From Yes71-27 sp040758635 (GTDB lineage Bacteria; Bacillota; Desulfotomaculia; Desulfotomaculales; Ammonificaceae): a stretch of 64,000 nt of DNA. Of the stretch, positions 32,333 to 39,450 are shown one piece after another. How positions within the stretch are numbered: position 1 is the stretch's first letter; each line of letters begins with the position of its first letter. The notes under the pieces are model-generated. The model searched no databases. It had not been told where the DNA came from and saw only the letters and a program-made list of their open reading frames with translations. The position numbers were made by a program, and so were the translations under genes. Location: positions 8,304-72,303 of the forward strand of contig JBFLVI010000007.1 in assembly GCA_040758635.1 (NCBI GenBank). The letters are read 5' to 3'.

Positions 32333-34540
32333 ATGTCGGACAAAAATGCTCTAAGAAAGGAAATGGAAGTCGGCGGGCGCCCGCTCGTACTGGAAGTGGG
32401 ACGGATGGCCCGCCAGGCATCAAGCGCGGTTCTGGTCCGTTATGGGGAGACGGTAGTCCTGGTAACGGCAACGATAGCCGCGGAACCGCGGGAGGGAATC
32501 GATTTCTTCCCGCTGCTTGTTGACTACGAAGAACGCCATTATGCCGTGGGGAAAATCCCGGGAGGCTTCCTGCGCCGTGAGGGCAGGCCCGGGGAGAAGG
32601 CCGTGCTTTCGGCCCGGCTCATTGACCGCTCGATCCGGCCGCTGTTCCCCCAGAAGATGCGCCGCGACGTGCACGTGGTGGCAACGGTTTTGTCCGTTGA
32701 CCAGGACTGCGCGCCGGAGGTAACGGCGATGATCGGGGCTTCGGCGGCGCTCACCCTGTCGGAAATACCGTTCAACGGGCCGATCGGCGGCGTGATCGTC
32801 GGGCTGGTGGACGGGGAGTGCGTGATAAACCCGACGGTGGCCCAGGAAGAGCGGAGCCGGCTCCACGTTGTTGTCGCCGGGACGCGCGACGCGATCATGA
32901 TGGTTGAATGCGGCGCCAGCGAGGTACCGGAAGCTGAGGTCCTGGAAGCGATAGACCGCGGCCACCGGGTAGTCCGGGAGATTGTCGACTTCATCGCCGC
33001 CTTCCGGGAGGAGGCGCTGGCGCTCGGCCTGGCTGCTCCCAAAATGGAAGTGGTTTTCCCCGAGCCGGACCCGGCCCTGGTAAACGAAATCAGGGAGGTT
33101 GCGCCGGCGGTGCTCCGGGAGGCGGTGGAACGCTGCGCCGCCGAACGGCTGGACAAAAAGGCGCGCGAGGAATACGTGGAAGGCGTCAAGCAGGAGCTGG
33201 CCGTCCGGTTCCTGGAGCAGTATCCGGAAGCGGAGGCGGCGATTAAGGAACAGATCGAAGAGATTGAAAAGGCTGTCGTCCGGGAGTTCATTCAGACCCG
33301 GAAAGCGCGGATTGACGGGCGGCGCCTGGAAGAAATCAGGCCCCTCGAAGTTGAAGTGGGAGTCTTACCCCGCACCCACGGCTCCGGGCTTTTCAACCGG
33401 GGCCAGACGCAGGTCCTGTCGGTGGTCACCCTGGGGGCGATCAGCGACGAACAGATCCTCGACGGCCTCGGGCTGGAGGAGACGAAGCGCTTCATGCACC
33501 ATTACAACTTCCCGCCCTTCAGCACCGGCGAGGTCCGGCCCATCCGTTCACCGGGCAGGCGCGAAATCGGGCACGGTGCCCTGGTGGAGCGGGCGCTGGA
33601 GGCGGTTATTCCGCCGGAAGAGGTTTTCCCTTACACCATCAGGATCGTCTCCGAGGTCCTGGAGTCGAACGGCTCGACCTCGATGGCCAGCGTTTGCGCC
33701 AGCTGCCTCGCCCTGATGGACGCCGGTGTGCCGATCAAGGCGCCGGTGGCCGGGATTGCGATGGGGCTCATTAAGGACGGCGACGAGGTGAACGTGCTGA
33801 CGGACATCCAGGGACTCGAAGACCACCTGGGCGACATGGACTTCAAGGTGGCTGGGACCAGGCAGGGAATCACGGCGCTGCAAATGGACATCAAGATTCC
33901 CGGGGTCACACGGGATATTCTTGCGCGGGCGCTGGCCCAGGCGCGGGATGCACGGTTCTTCATTCTGGACACAATGCGGCGGGTCATCGCGGAGCCGCGG
34001 CCCGAGCTTTCGCCGTACGCGCCGCGGGTGCTGCACCTGGTCATTGACCCGGAGAAGATCCGCGACGTTATCGGGCCCGGCGGGAAGATCATCCGGAAGA
34101 TTATTGATCTGACCGGGGCGGAAATCGACGTTGAGGACGACGGCAGGGTCTACATCACCGCGCCGACTCAGGACGCCGGGCAGCAGGCGCTGGAGATCAT
34201 CCAGAACCTGACCGCCGAAGTTACCGTGGGACAGACGTATATGGGGCGGGTAACCCGGCTGGCCGATTTCGGTTGCTTCGTCGAGATCATCCCCGGCGTG
34301 CTCGGTTTGCCGGGCAAAGAAGGGCTGGTGCACATCTCGCAGCTTGCACCGCAGCGGGTTGAAAAGGTCGAGGACGTGGTTAAAGAGGGCGACCAGATCC
34401 TGGTGAAGGTGATCGGCTATGACAACATGGGCCGGATCAAGCTTTCCAAAAAGGAAGCGATGCGGGCCGTGGCCGAACGGGAAGGGAGAAAACACGACCG
34501 GCGGCCGCACCGGATGAAGATGCATTCTTCCACGAAGTAG
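32333..34540 (+). CDS. pnp: polyribonucleotide nucleotidyltransferase (PNPase)
   Basis: 735 residues. Two RNase PH domains (about 12-230 and 320-540) around an alpha-helical linker, then KH (about 555-615) with VIGPGGKIIRKII and S1 (about 620-695) with GRVTRLADFGCFVEI. It degrades RNA phosphorolytically from the 3' end. Full length with all RNA-binding domains. ATG 32333 follows TAGGAGG. Confidence 0.97.
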   Translation: MSDKNALRKEMEVGGRPLVLEVGRMARQASSAVLVRYGETVVLVTATIAAEPREGIDFFPLLVDYEERHYAVGKIPGGFLRREGRPGEKAVLSARLIDRSIRPLFPQKMRRDVHVVATVLSVDQDCAPEVTAMIGASAALTLSEIPFNGPIGGVIVGLVDGECVINPTVAQEERSRLHVVVAGTRDAIMMVECGASEVPEAEVLEAIDRGHRVVREIVDFIAAFREEALALGLAAPKMEVVFPEPDPALVNEIREVAPAVLREAVERCAAERLDKKAREEYVEGVKQELAVRFLEQYPEAEAAIKEQIEEIEKAVVREFIQTRKARIDGRRLEEIRPLEVEVGVLPRTHGSGLFNRGQTQVLSVVTLGAISDEQILDGLGLEETKRFMHHYNFPPFSTGEVRPIRSPGRREIGHGALVERALEAVIPPEEVFPYTIRIVSEVLESNGSTSMASVCASCLALMDAGVPIKAPVAGIAMGLIKDGDEVNVLTDIQGLEDHLGDMDFKVAGTRQGITALQMDIKIPGVTRDILARALAQARDARFFILDTMRRVIAEPRPELSPYAPRVLHLVIDPEKIRDVIGPGGKIIRKIIDLTGAEIDVEDDGRVYITAPTQDAGQQALEIIQNLTAEVTVGQTYMGRVTRLADFGCFVEIIPGVLGLPGKEGLVHISQLAPQRVEKVEDVVKEGDQILVKVIGYDNMGRIKLSKKEAMRAVAEREGRKHDRRPHRMKMHSSTK

Positions 34541-34676
34541 GATTTTCGCGGCGGCAAATAGTTCGGGCGGCGGGTGCATATTATTTAAACAGGTGTTGCG
34601 AAACTCCCAGGTTAAATTGTTTGAAAGCTCGACGGAGAGAATTGCGTAAACTTTAGAAGGTTCAAACTGCTCAGAT

Positions 34677-34710
34677 CCCCTTTAACGGGGGTTTTAGCTT
34701 TTTAAAGGGG
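34677..34710 (+). promoter_or_regulatory. mutually exclusive hairpins before ylxY
   Basis: CCCC at 34677-34680 can pair with GGGG 34687-34690 (followed by GTTTT, terminator-like), or CCCCTTTA (34677-34684) can pair with TAAAGGGG (34703-34710), covering the ribosome site of the gene at 34720. Confidence 0.45.
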
Positions 34711-34719
34711 GTTGTCCGC

Positions 34720-35436
34720 GTGTACCTGGTTCTCCCGCTCCGCACGGCCATCCGGTATTTCGTCGTCACGGTGCTCGTTTTCGGGATCCCCTCCTTTACC
34801 GGCTACCTGATTTCCCGGAACGAGCAGGCGGTCACGACCGCCGCACCCGCTCCGGTCTACCAGGGCTCGGGTGAGAAGCGCGTCGTCGCCCTGACGTTTA
34901 ACGTGGACTGGGGTGAGGAGCACCTGCCGCGGATATTGCAGATCTTGCGGGAGCACAAGGTGAGGGCGACCTTCTTCCTGGCGGGGCGGTGGGTCGAAAA
35001 GTACCCGGAACTGGCCCGGGAGATCGGCCGCGATTTCGAAGTAGGCAACCACGGCTACAGCCACCGTCACCCCGGGCGGCTTTCGGCGGCGGAGAACCTG
35101 GCGGAATTAAAGAGTGCCGAGGCGGTGATCGAGCGGGTGACGAAGAAGCGCCCGCAGCTTTTCGCCCCGCCCTACGGCGAGTGTAGCCCCGCCGTTTTAC
35201 AGGCGGCGGCCCAGGCCGGGTACCGGGTCATCCTCTGGAGCATTGACCCTGTAGACTGGCGGCAACGCCCGCCCGACGAGATCAGGAGCAAAATCACCGG
35301 CCGGGTGCACAACGGCGCCATCGTGCTCCTGCACCCTACCGCCTCCACCGTCGAGGCGTTGCCCGGGATCATTAAAGACCTGGCCGGGCGCGGTTTCACC
35401 TTTGTCACCGTCTCCGAGCTTCTAACGGAGGAATAG
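34720..35436 (+). CDS. ylxY: polysaccharide deacetylase family protein (YlxY-like)
   Basis: 238 residues. N-terminal membrane helix (about 10-30), then a NodB-homology domain: motif 1 is FNVDWG instead of FDDG, motif 2 is HGYSHRH, motif 3 APPYGE, and LLHP near the end. The metal-binding Asp-His-His set is kept. It should act outside the membrane on a polysaccharide such as peptidoglycan. The order pnp-ylxY-mlpA matches B. subtilis, where YlxY is a sporulation-linked member. GTG 34720 with AAAGGGGG upstream. Confidence 0.88.
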   Translation: MYLVLPLRTAIRYFVVTVLVFGIPSFTGYLISRNEQAVTTAAPAPVYQGSGEKRVVALTFNVDWGEEHLPRILQILREHKVRATFFLAGRWVEKYPELAREIGRDFEVGNHGYSHRHPGRLSAAENLAELKSAEAVIERVTKKRPQLFAPPYGECSPAVLQAAAQAGYRVILWSIDPVDWRQRPPDEIRSKITGRVHNGAIVLLHPTASTVEALPGIIKDLAGRGFTFVTVSELLTEE

Positions 35437-35594
35437 GCCGGCGTCCTTCCATCATACCCGAAAAAGTCAAATGCCGGGAACCCGTGCCGGGCCGGCTTAA
35501 TTTTTCGGTGGTATTTCCGGGAAAGATAAAAAGGATTACGGTTCGTCCCTGTCGAAATATTTCCAACCAGTGCCTCTCACGGGAAGTGGTAGTT

Positions 35595-36857
35595 TTGATC
35601 CAGGTACAGAACCTGCCGAACGGTGTAACCGTTCTGGCCGAAGAGATTTCCCATGTCCGGTCGGTGGCGGTCGGGGTGTGGGTCAACGTGGGCTCGCGCG
35701 ACGAGCAGCCGGAGCAAAACGGCGTCTCGCATTTCATCGAGCACGCCCTTTTCAAGGGCACAACCACCCGTTCCGCCCAGCGGATCGCCGAGGAACTCGA
35801 CGCCGTCGGCGGCCAGCTCAACGCCTTCACGACTAAAGAGTACACCTGTTTTTACGCGAAGGTGCTCGACGAGTACTTCGAGCTTGCCGTTGACGTCCTG
35901 ACCGACATGCTGTTCAATTCTCGTTTCAACGCGGAAGACCTGGAGCGGGAAAAGAACGTCATCATTGAGGAAATAAGGATGTACGAAGACACCCCGGACG
36001 AACTGGTGCATGACGTTTTCACCAGCACCCTCTGGAACGGTCATTCCCTGGGACGGCCGGTCATCGGTACGGAAGAAGTGGTGCGCACCCTGACCCGGGA
36101 GGATTTGCTGCGGTATTACGAGCGGAACTACCTTCAGGGACGGATGGTGGTGGCGGTTGCCGGCAACGTCCCGGTGGCTAAGGTGATGGAAACTCTCGGT
36201 AAGGCTTTCGAGAGGATGAAGGGGGGCAACAACGTCCGGAAACTGGTCCGGCCCTTGCCGCAGGCCGAATTTCGCTGCTGCACCCGCGACACCGAGCAGG
36301 TGCACCTTTGCGTCGGCACGCCGGGAGTGGCGCTGAGCGACGACACGGTCTACGTTTTCCAAGTGCTCAACACCATTCTGGGCGGCGGGATGAGCTCCCG
36401 GCTCTTCCAGCGCATCAGAGAGGAGCACGGCCTGGTGTACGCCGTTTATTCCTACCACAGCTCCTACCACGACACCGGTCTGTTCGGGATTTATGCCGGC
36501 CTGGCCGCGCCGAACGTGAACCGGACGCTCGAAATGATTGCCGCCGAAATCGCCGCCGTCCGGGACTGGGGGGTCACGGAGGAAGAACTAAACAGGGCCA
36601 AGAACCAGCTCAAGGGAAGCTTCCTGCTCAGCCTGGAAAGCGTGACGACCCGGATGAGCCGGATGGGCAAATCGCAGCTCTACCTCGGCCGCCCGATCAC
36701 GCCGGAGGAAACCGTGGCCCGGATCGAGAGCGTTACGCTGGAGGACATTCGGCAGCTCGCCCGGCAGGTGTTCCGGCCCGGGAACTTCGCCTTTGCTTCG
36801 ATCGGTCCGTGGGAAGACGGCGCCGGCTGGAGGGAGATCGTGGGGAGGCTTTCGTGA
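35595..36857 (+). CDS. mlpA: M16-family zinc peptidase (MlpA/YmxG-like)
   Basis: 420 residues. The inverted zinc motif HFIEH is at 46-50 with the distal Glu in EREKNVIIEEIRMYED near 125. The C-terminal half has the R/Y pair region (GGGMSSRLFQRIREEHGLVYAVYSYHS). M16 enzymes cleave small peptides; B. subtilis MlpA influences protease production. TTG 35595 is chosen as it places LPNGVTVLAEE near the N-terminus; the reading frame continues upstream with no conserved sequence. The stop overlaps the dut start (GTGA). Confidence 0.92.
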   Translation: MIQVQNLPNGVTVLAEEISHVRSVAVGVWVNVGSRDEQPEQNGVSHFIEHALFKGTTTRSAQRIAEELDAVGGQLNAFTTKEYTCFYAKVLDEYFELAVDVLTDMLFNSRFNAEDLEREKNVIIEEIRMYEDTPDELVHDVFTSTLWNGHSLGRPVIGTEEVVRTLTREDLLRYYERNYLQGRMVVAVAGNVPVAKVMETLGKAFERMKGGNNVRKLVRPLPQAEFRCCTRDTEQVHLCVGTPGVALSDDTVYVFQVLNTILGGGMSSRLFQRIREEHGLVYAVYSYHSSYHDTGLFGIYAGLAAPNVNRTLEMIAAEIAAVRDWGVTEEELNRAKNQLKGSFLLSLESVTTRMSRMGKSQLYLGRPITPEETVARIESVTLEDIRQLARQVFRPGNFAFASIGPWEDGAGWREIVGRLS

Positions 36858-37309
36858 GCACAGACCGTGCGGTGAAGGTTGCAGTCCGGCGGCTGCCGGG
36901 GGCGGAGGACCTGCCGCTGCCTGAGTACGCCACCCCGGGCGCCGCCGGAGTGGACCTGCACGCTGCAGTGGACGAAGAGACGACGCTTCCGCCCGGCGGC
37001 TGGTGCCTGGTGCCGACCGGTATCGCCATCGCGCTGCCGGAAGGGTACGAGGGGCAGGTGAGGCCCCGCAGCGGCCTGGCCTTGAAGCATGGCGTCACCC
37101 TGTTGAACACCCCCGGGACGGTGGACGCCGACTACCGTGGCGAAGTCAAGGTTATTCTGATTAATCTCGGCAAGGAACCGTTTACCGTCCGGCGGGGGGA
37201 CCGGATCGCGCAGCTCGTCGTCCAGCCCGTGGCGAGGATCGTCTGGCGTGAAACCTCCAGCCTCGAGGAAACGGACCGGGGCGACGGGGGCTTCGGGCAT
37301 ACGGGATAA
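36854..37309 (+). CDS. dut: deoxyuridine 5'-triphosphate nucleotidohydrolase
   Basis: 151 residues, trimeric dUTPase. Motifs: PGAAGVDLHAA (1), RPRSGLALKHG (2), GTVDADYRGEVKVILINLG (3), RGDRIAQLVV (4) and GDGGFGHTG (5), all intact. It removes dUTP and supplies dUMP. GTG 36854 overlaps the M16 stop by 3 nt, so translation is coupled. Confidence 0.96.
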   Translation: MSTDRAVKVAVRRLPGAEDLPLPEYATPGAAGVDLHAAVDEETTLPPGGWCLVPTGIAIALPEGYEGQVRPRSGLALKHGVTLLNTPGTVDADYRGEVKVILINLGKEPFTVRRGDRIAQLVVQPVARIVWRETSSLEETDRGDGGFGHTG

Positions 37310-37314
37310 AAATC

Positions 37315-37398
37315 GGGAGTCAGACGCAGGAGGCCGGAGTGCTTGCAGGGGTTCGCGTAGCGGATCCTTTTTATTCTGAATTCTAGCTTCTGACTCCC
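37315..37398. repeat. low-complexity palindrome after dut
   Basis: GGGAGTCAGA (37315-37324) pairs perfectly with TCTGACTCCC (37389-37398). It contains GTTCGCGTAGCGGATCC and the word TTCTGAATTCTA, both echoed at 51241 and 48520. AT-rich sequence follows, so it may also terminate transcription. Confidence 0.6.
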
Positions 37399-37432
37399 TT
37401 AAAAATATAAGGTTTCTGCAGCGGCGACTTCA

Positions 37433-37628
37433 GGCAAGACCGGCTCGCGCCGGATTCCTGCGCTGACCGCACTATCGCTCGTCACCGGCTCTCCGTCCGG
37501 CACTGCGCAAACTCGGCGTCCCTGCCTCGGTTGCGCTTGCCGGCATCCGTGCCGGCATCCGGACTTCGAGCCGTTGCCTCGCCAAGTGCGGTTCGCAGCT
37601 CGTCATACGGCGCGCCTCCGGTCTTGCC
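37433..37628. repeat. 196-nt imperfect long hairpin
   Basis: Termini GGCAAGACCGG (37433-37443) and CCGGTCTTGCC (37618-37628) are perfect inverted repeats; further in, GCGCCG, ACCGCACT and GGCTC of the left arm also find complements in order on the right arm. A direct repeat TGCCGGCATCCG occurs inside. No coding capacity supported. The 37310-37801 gap contains this and the preceding palindrome only, ending in a pyrimidine-rich stretch. Confidence 0.6.
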
Positions 37629-37801
37629 ACAGGTCCTACATACATTTTCATTCCCGGTGGCGACGATTAATTGTCGTGAACGACTCCCCCGACTTTCGGT
37701 TCCTGCCTTCCGACTCCCATCTTTTTACCCCCTGCCTCCCGCTTCTGAACTTCCGGCTTCTGGATTATCGCCTCAAGTCATAACCCGGTCTGTCCCTTCA
37801 T

Positions 37802-38176
37802 ATGCATAGACCGGGGGTGGACAATGTGCTGGCAACGGTGCTCTTCTTTATCGCGGTGCTCGTCCTGGTGGGGTTGGCCATGTGGGAAAGGGCCCGCCAG
37901 GTTTCCGCCCAAGGTAAGACCCTGAACGGCACCGCGCGTCCCTCCCCGTTTACAAACGCCCTAGCCTACCTGGTCGGTGTGGCAGGGGGCATTTACCTCT
38001 CGCTCTCCCTGGTCGTTGATTTTCTCGGTGCGAAAGTTCCGGCCCAGGTCAACATCTGGGGTCTCGAAATCGATCCTCTGGCCGCCGCGGCCATCCTGCT
38101 GGCGGTTCTCCAACCGTTTCTCCTGCGTTTGTACTGGTACGTCCGCCGTTTCACCGGCGGCTTTTCGGCACGGTAA
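37802..38176 (+). CDS. small membrane protein, three helices
   Basis: 124 residues with hydrophobic spans at about 8-27, 52-72 and 90-110, basic C-terminus (YVRRFTGGFSAR). No family recognised. ATG 37802 has no ribosome site; GTG 37826 follows CGGGGGTGG at better spacing and would remove eight residues. It lies upstream of ymxH on the same strand with a 109-nt gap. Confidence 0.6.
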   Translation: MHRPGVDNVLATVLFFIAVLVLVGLAMWERARQVSAQGKTLNGTARPSPFTNALAYLVGVAGGIYLSLSLVVDFLGAKVPAQVNIWGLEIDPLAAAAILLAVLQPFLLRLYWYVRRFTGGFSAR

Positions 38177-38285
38177 CGATCCGCTCAGCCGTCTTTCTTT
38201 CCGGCTTAACCGCTTGCTCCGGTGCCTTCGCGGGAATATTTTGCCCCGCAAGCCAACTTAACTGCAACTGCAAAGGAGGTATAGC

Positions 38286-38543
38286 ATGCGCTTGGCTGAA
38301 CTCGTAGGCAAGGAAATCGTAAACATTCACGACGGCGCGCGCCTGGGCGTGGTGGGTGAGTCCGACCTGACAATTGACGCCGAATCGGGCCAGGTCCAGA
38401 GCATCATCCTGCCGCGGCGGGCCAACCTGCTGACCATCTGGATGGACCGGCAGCAGCTCGTAATCCCCTGGGAGGCCATCAAAAAGATCGGCTCCGAGGT
38501 CATCGTCGTCGAACTCGACCGCACCAACCCCGTGTTCCGGTGA
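38286..38543 (+). CDS. ymxH: YlmC/YmxH family sporulation protein (PRC-barrel)
   Basis: 85 residues: MRLAELVGKEIVNIHDGARLGVVGESDLTID...GQVQSIILP and the end WEAIKKIGSEVIVVEL form a PRC-barrel of the YlmC/YmxH family, found in endospore formers near mlpA and dpaA. ATG 38286 follows AAAGGAGG. A terminator follows at once. Confidence 0.9.
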   Translation: MRLAELVGKEIVNIHDGARLGVVGESDLTIDAESGQVQSIILPRRANLLTIWMDRQQLVIPWEAIKKIGSEVIVVELDRTNPVFR

Positions 38544-38576
38544 ATCTTTTTTAGCTAAAGTGAGATAAGCCAAACA

Positions 38577-38612
38577 AAAACCCGCGTCAAATACCCAGAG
38601 CGGGTTTTTTTT
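38577..38612 (+). terminator. Rho-independent terminator after ymxH
   Basis: AAACCCGC (38578-38585) pairs with GCGGGTTT (38600-38607), then a T-run. It ends the core-genome block before the accessory HicAB patch. Confidence 0.85.
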
Positions 38613-38643
38613 ATTTACATTACTAACTTTTCACCCGTTTTGA

Positions 38644-38680
38644 GTAGCACCCGGCCTCCGGGCCGGGTGAGGATTGAAAC
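38644..38680 (+). CRISPR. solitary CRISPR-type repeat 1 (37 nt)
   Basis: The repeat contains the inverted pair CACCCGGCC / GGCCGGGTG around TCCG and ends GAGGATTGAAAC, the 3' tag common in type I and III CRISPR repeats. Immediately upstream is about 35 nt of AT-rich DNA. The next copy is at 39372, so the interval is 691 nt, far beyond a spacer, and it encodes HicAB. No cas gene is in the window. Confidence 0.65.
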
Positions 38681-38689
38681 ATATACCAG

Positions 38690-38718
38690 TTGCCCATTGC
38701 TATCATATATGCTATTAT
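38690..38718 (+). promoter_or_regulatory. hicAB promoter
   Basis: TTGCCC (38690-38695), 17 nt, TATTAT (38713-38718), starting 9 nt after the first repeat. The predicted start point is about 17 nt before hicA. The spacer region is AT-rich with near-palindromic ATCATATATG, a plausible HicB operator. Confidence 0.7.
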
Positions 38719-38741
38719 AACCATAAAAAGGCGGGGCCGTA

Positions 38742-38990
38742 GTGGGCGATCTCGAAAAGTTTCTTGAAAGAGTCAAGCAAAATCCGAAAGCCGTGCGGTT
38801 TAGTGAACTGGATAAGATACTTCGAAAAGCAGGGTTTATCAGATCCCAGCCCGGCGGCGGCTCTAGTCACTATATATACCGCAAGGGCCGTCAAAAACTG
38901 GTCGTTCCCTACCGGCGACCATATATTCTTCAGGCCTATGTGGCCCGAGCGATTAAACTACTGGAAGAGGAGGTGGAGGAGAATGACTAA
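38742..38990 (+). CDS. hicA: HicA-type mRNA interferase toxin
   Basis: 82 residues. The HicA double-stranded-RNA-binding-like fold is seen in RFSELDKILRKAGFIRSQPGGGSSHYIYRKGRQKLVVPY; the catalytic His is H43 in GGSSHYIY. HicA cleaves mRNA when free of HicB. The N-terminus is about 15 residues longer than the shortest HicA. GTG 38742 has a poor ribosome site (AAGGCGGGG). Its stop overlaps the hicB start by 8 nt, giving coupled translation. Confidence 0.88.
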   Translation: MGDLEKFLERVKQNPKAVRFSELDKILRKAGFIRSQPGGGSSHYIYRKGRQKLVVPYRRPYILQAYVARAIKLLEEEVEEND

Positions 38991-39375
38991 GACTTTGGAG
39001 TATTACCTTAAGCTTCCGTACAAAATCGTGTTGCACCCCTCTCCCGAAGGGGGATATGCCGTAGAAATCCCAGATCTCCCCGGTTGTATTTCTCAGGGAG
39101 ATACGATCCAAGAAGCGATGGAGATGATCGAAGACGCCAAGCGAACCTGGATCGCCGACGCTCTGGAACACGGGGAGCCCGTCCCGGAACCGAGCCCTGA
39201 GGAGTATAGCGGGCGCATCCTGCTCCGGACCCCGAAATCGCTCCACCGCGCTTTAATAGAGAAAGCTAAGGCGGAAGGAGTGAGTCTCAATCAGTACATT
39301 AATTACCAGCTTGCCCGGACTATTGAAAGGAGAAAAACCGCTTCGGCACCAAAGGGAGAACGAAAGTTACTGTAG
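38983..39375 (+). CDS. hicB: HicB-type antitoxin
   Basis: 130 residues. N-terminal partial RNase-H-like HicB domain (YKIVLHPSPEGGYAVEIPDLPGCISQGDTIQEAMEMIEDAK) that blocks HicA, and a C-terminal ribbon-helix-helix DNA-binding segment (LRTPKSLHRALIEKAKAEGVSLNQYINYQLAR) that should repress the operon promoter. ATG 38983 follows GGAGGTGGAGGAG. The stop codon TAG (39373-39375) lies inside CRISPR-type repeat 2, so the repeat contributes the end of the gene. Confidence 0.92.
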   Translation: MTKTLEYYLKLPYKIVLHPSPEGGYAVEIPDLPGCISQGDTIQEAMEMIEDAKRTWIADALEHGEPVPEPSPEEYSGRILLRTPKSLHRALIEKAKAEGVSLNQYINYQLARTIERRKTASAPKGERKLL

Positions 39376-39408
39376 CACCCGGCCTCCGGGCCGGGTGAGG
39401 ATCGAGAC
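39372..39408 (+). CRISPR. solitary CRISPR-type repeat 2 (37 nt, degenerate end)
   Basis: Identical to repeat 1 over the first 31 nt including the 9-bp hairpin, but the tail is ATCGAGAC instead of ATTGAAAC. Degeneracy limited to the 3' end is what the last repeat of a CRISPR array often shows. It overlaps the hicB stop and lies just before the convergent MFS gene end. Confidence 0.65.
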
Positions 39409-39450
39409 TAGCGCAGAGCCGCTGAAGGCAGCGCATAGAAGCGCCCGCGG

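Noticed and set aside
37531..37809. 92-codon open frame after dut
   Set aside because: It runs through the long hairpin and a pyrimidine-rich tract, has Ser/Pro-rich low-complexity translation and no ribosome site.
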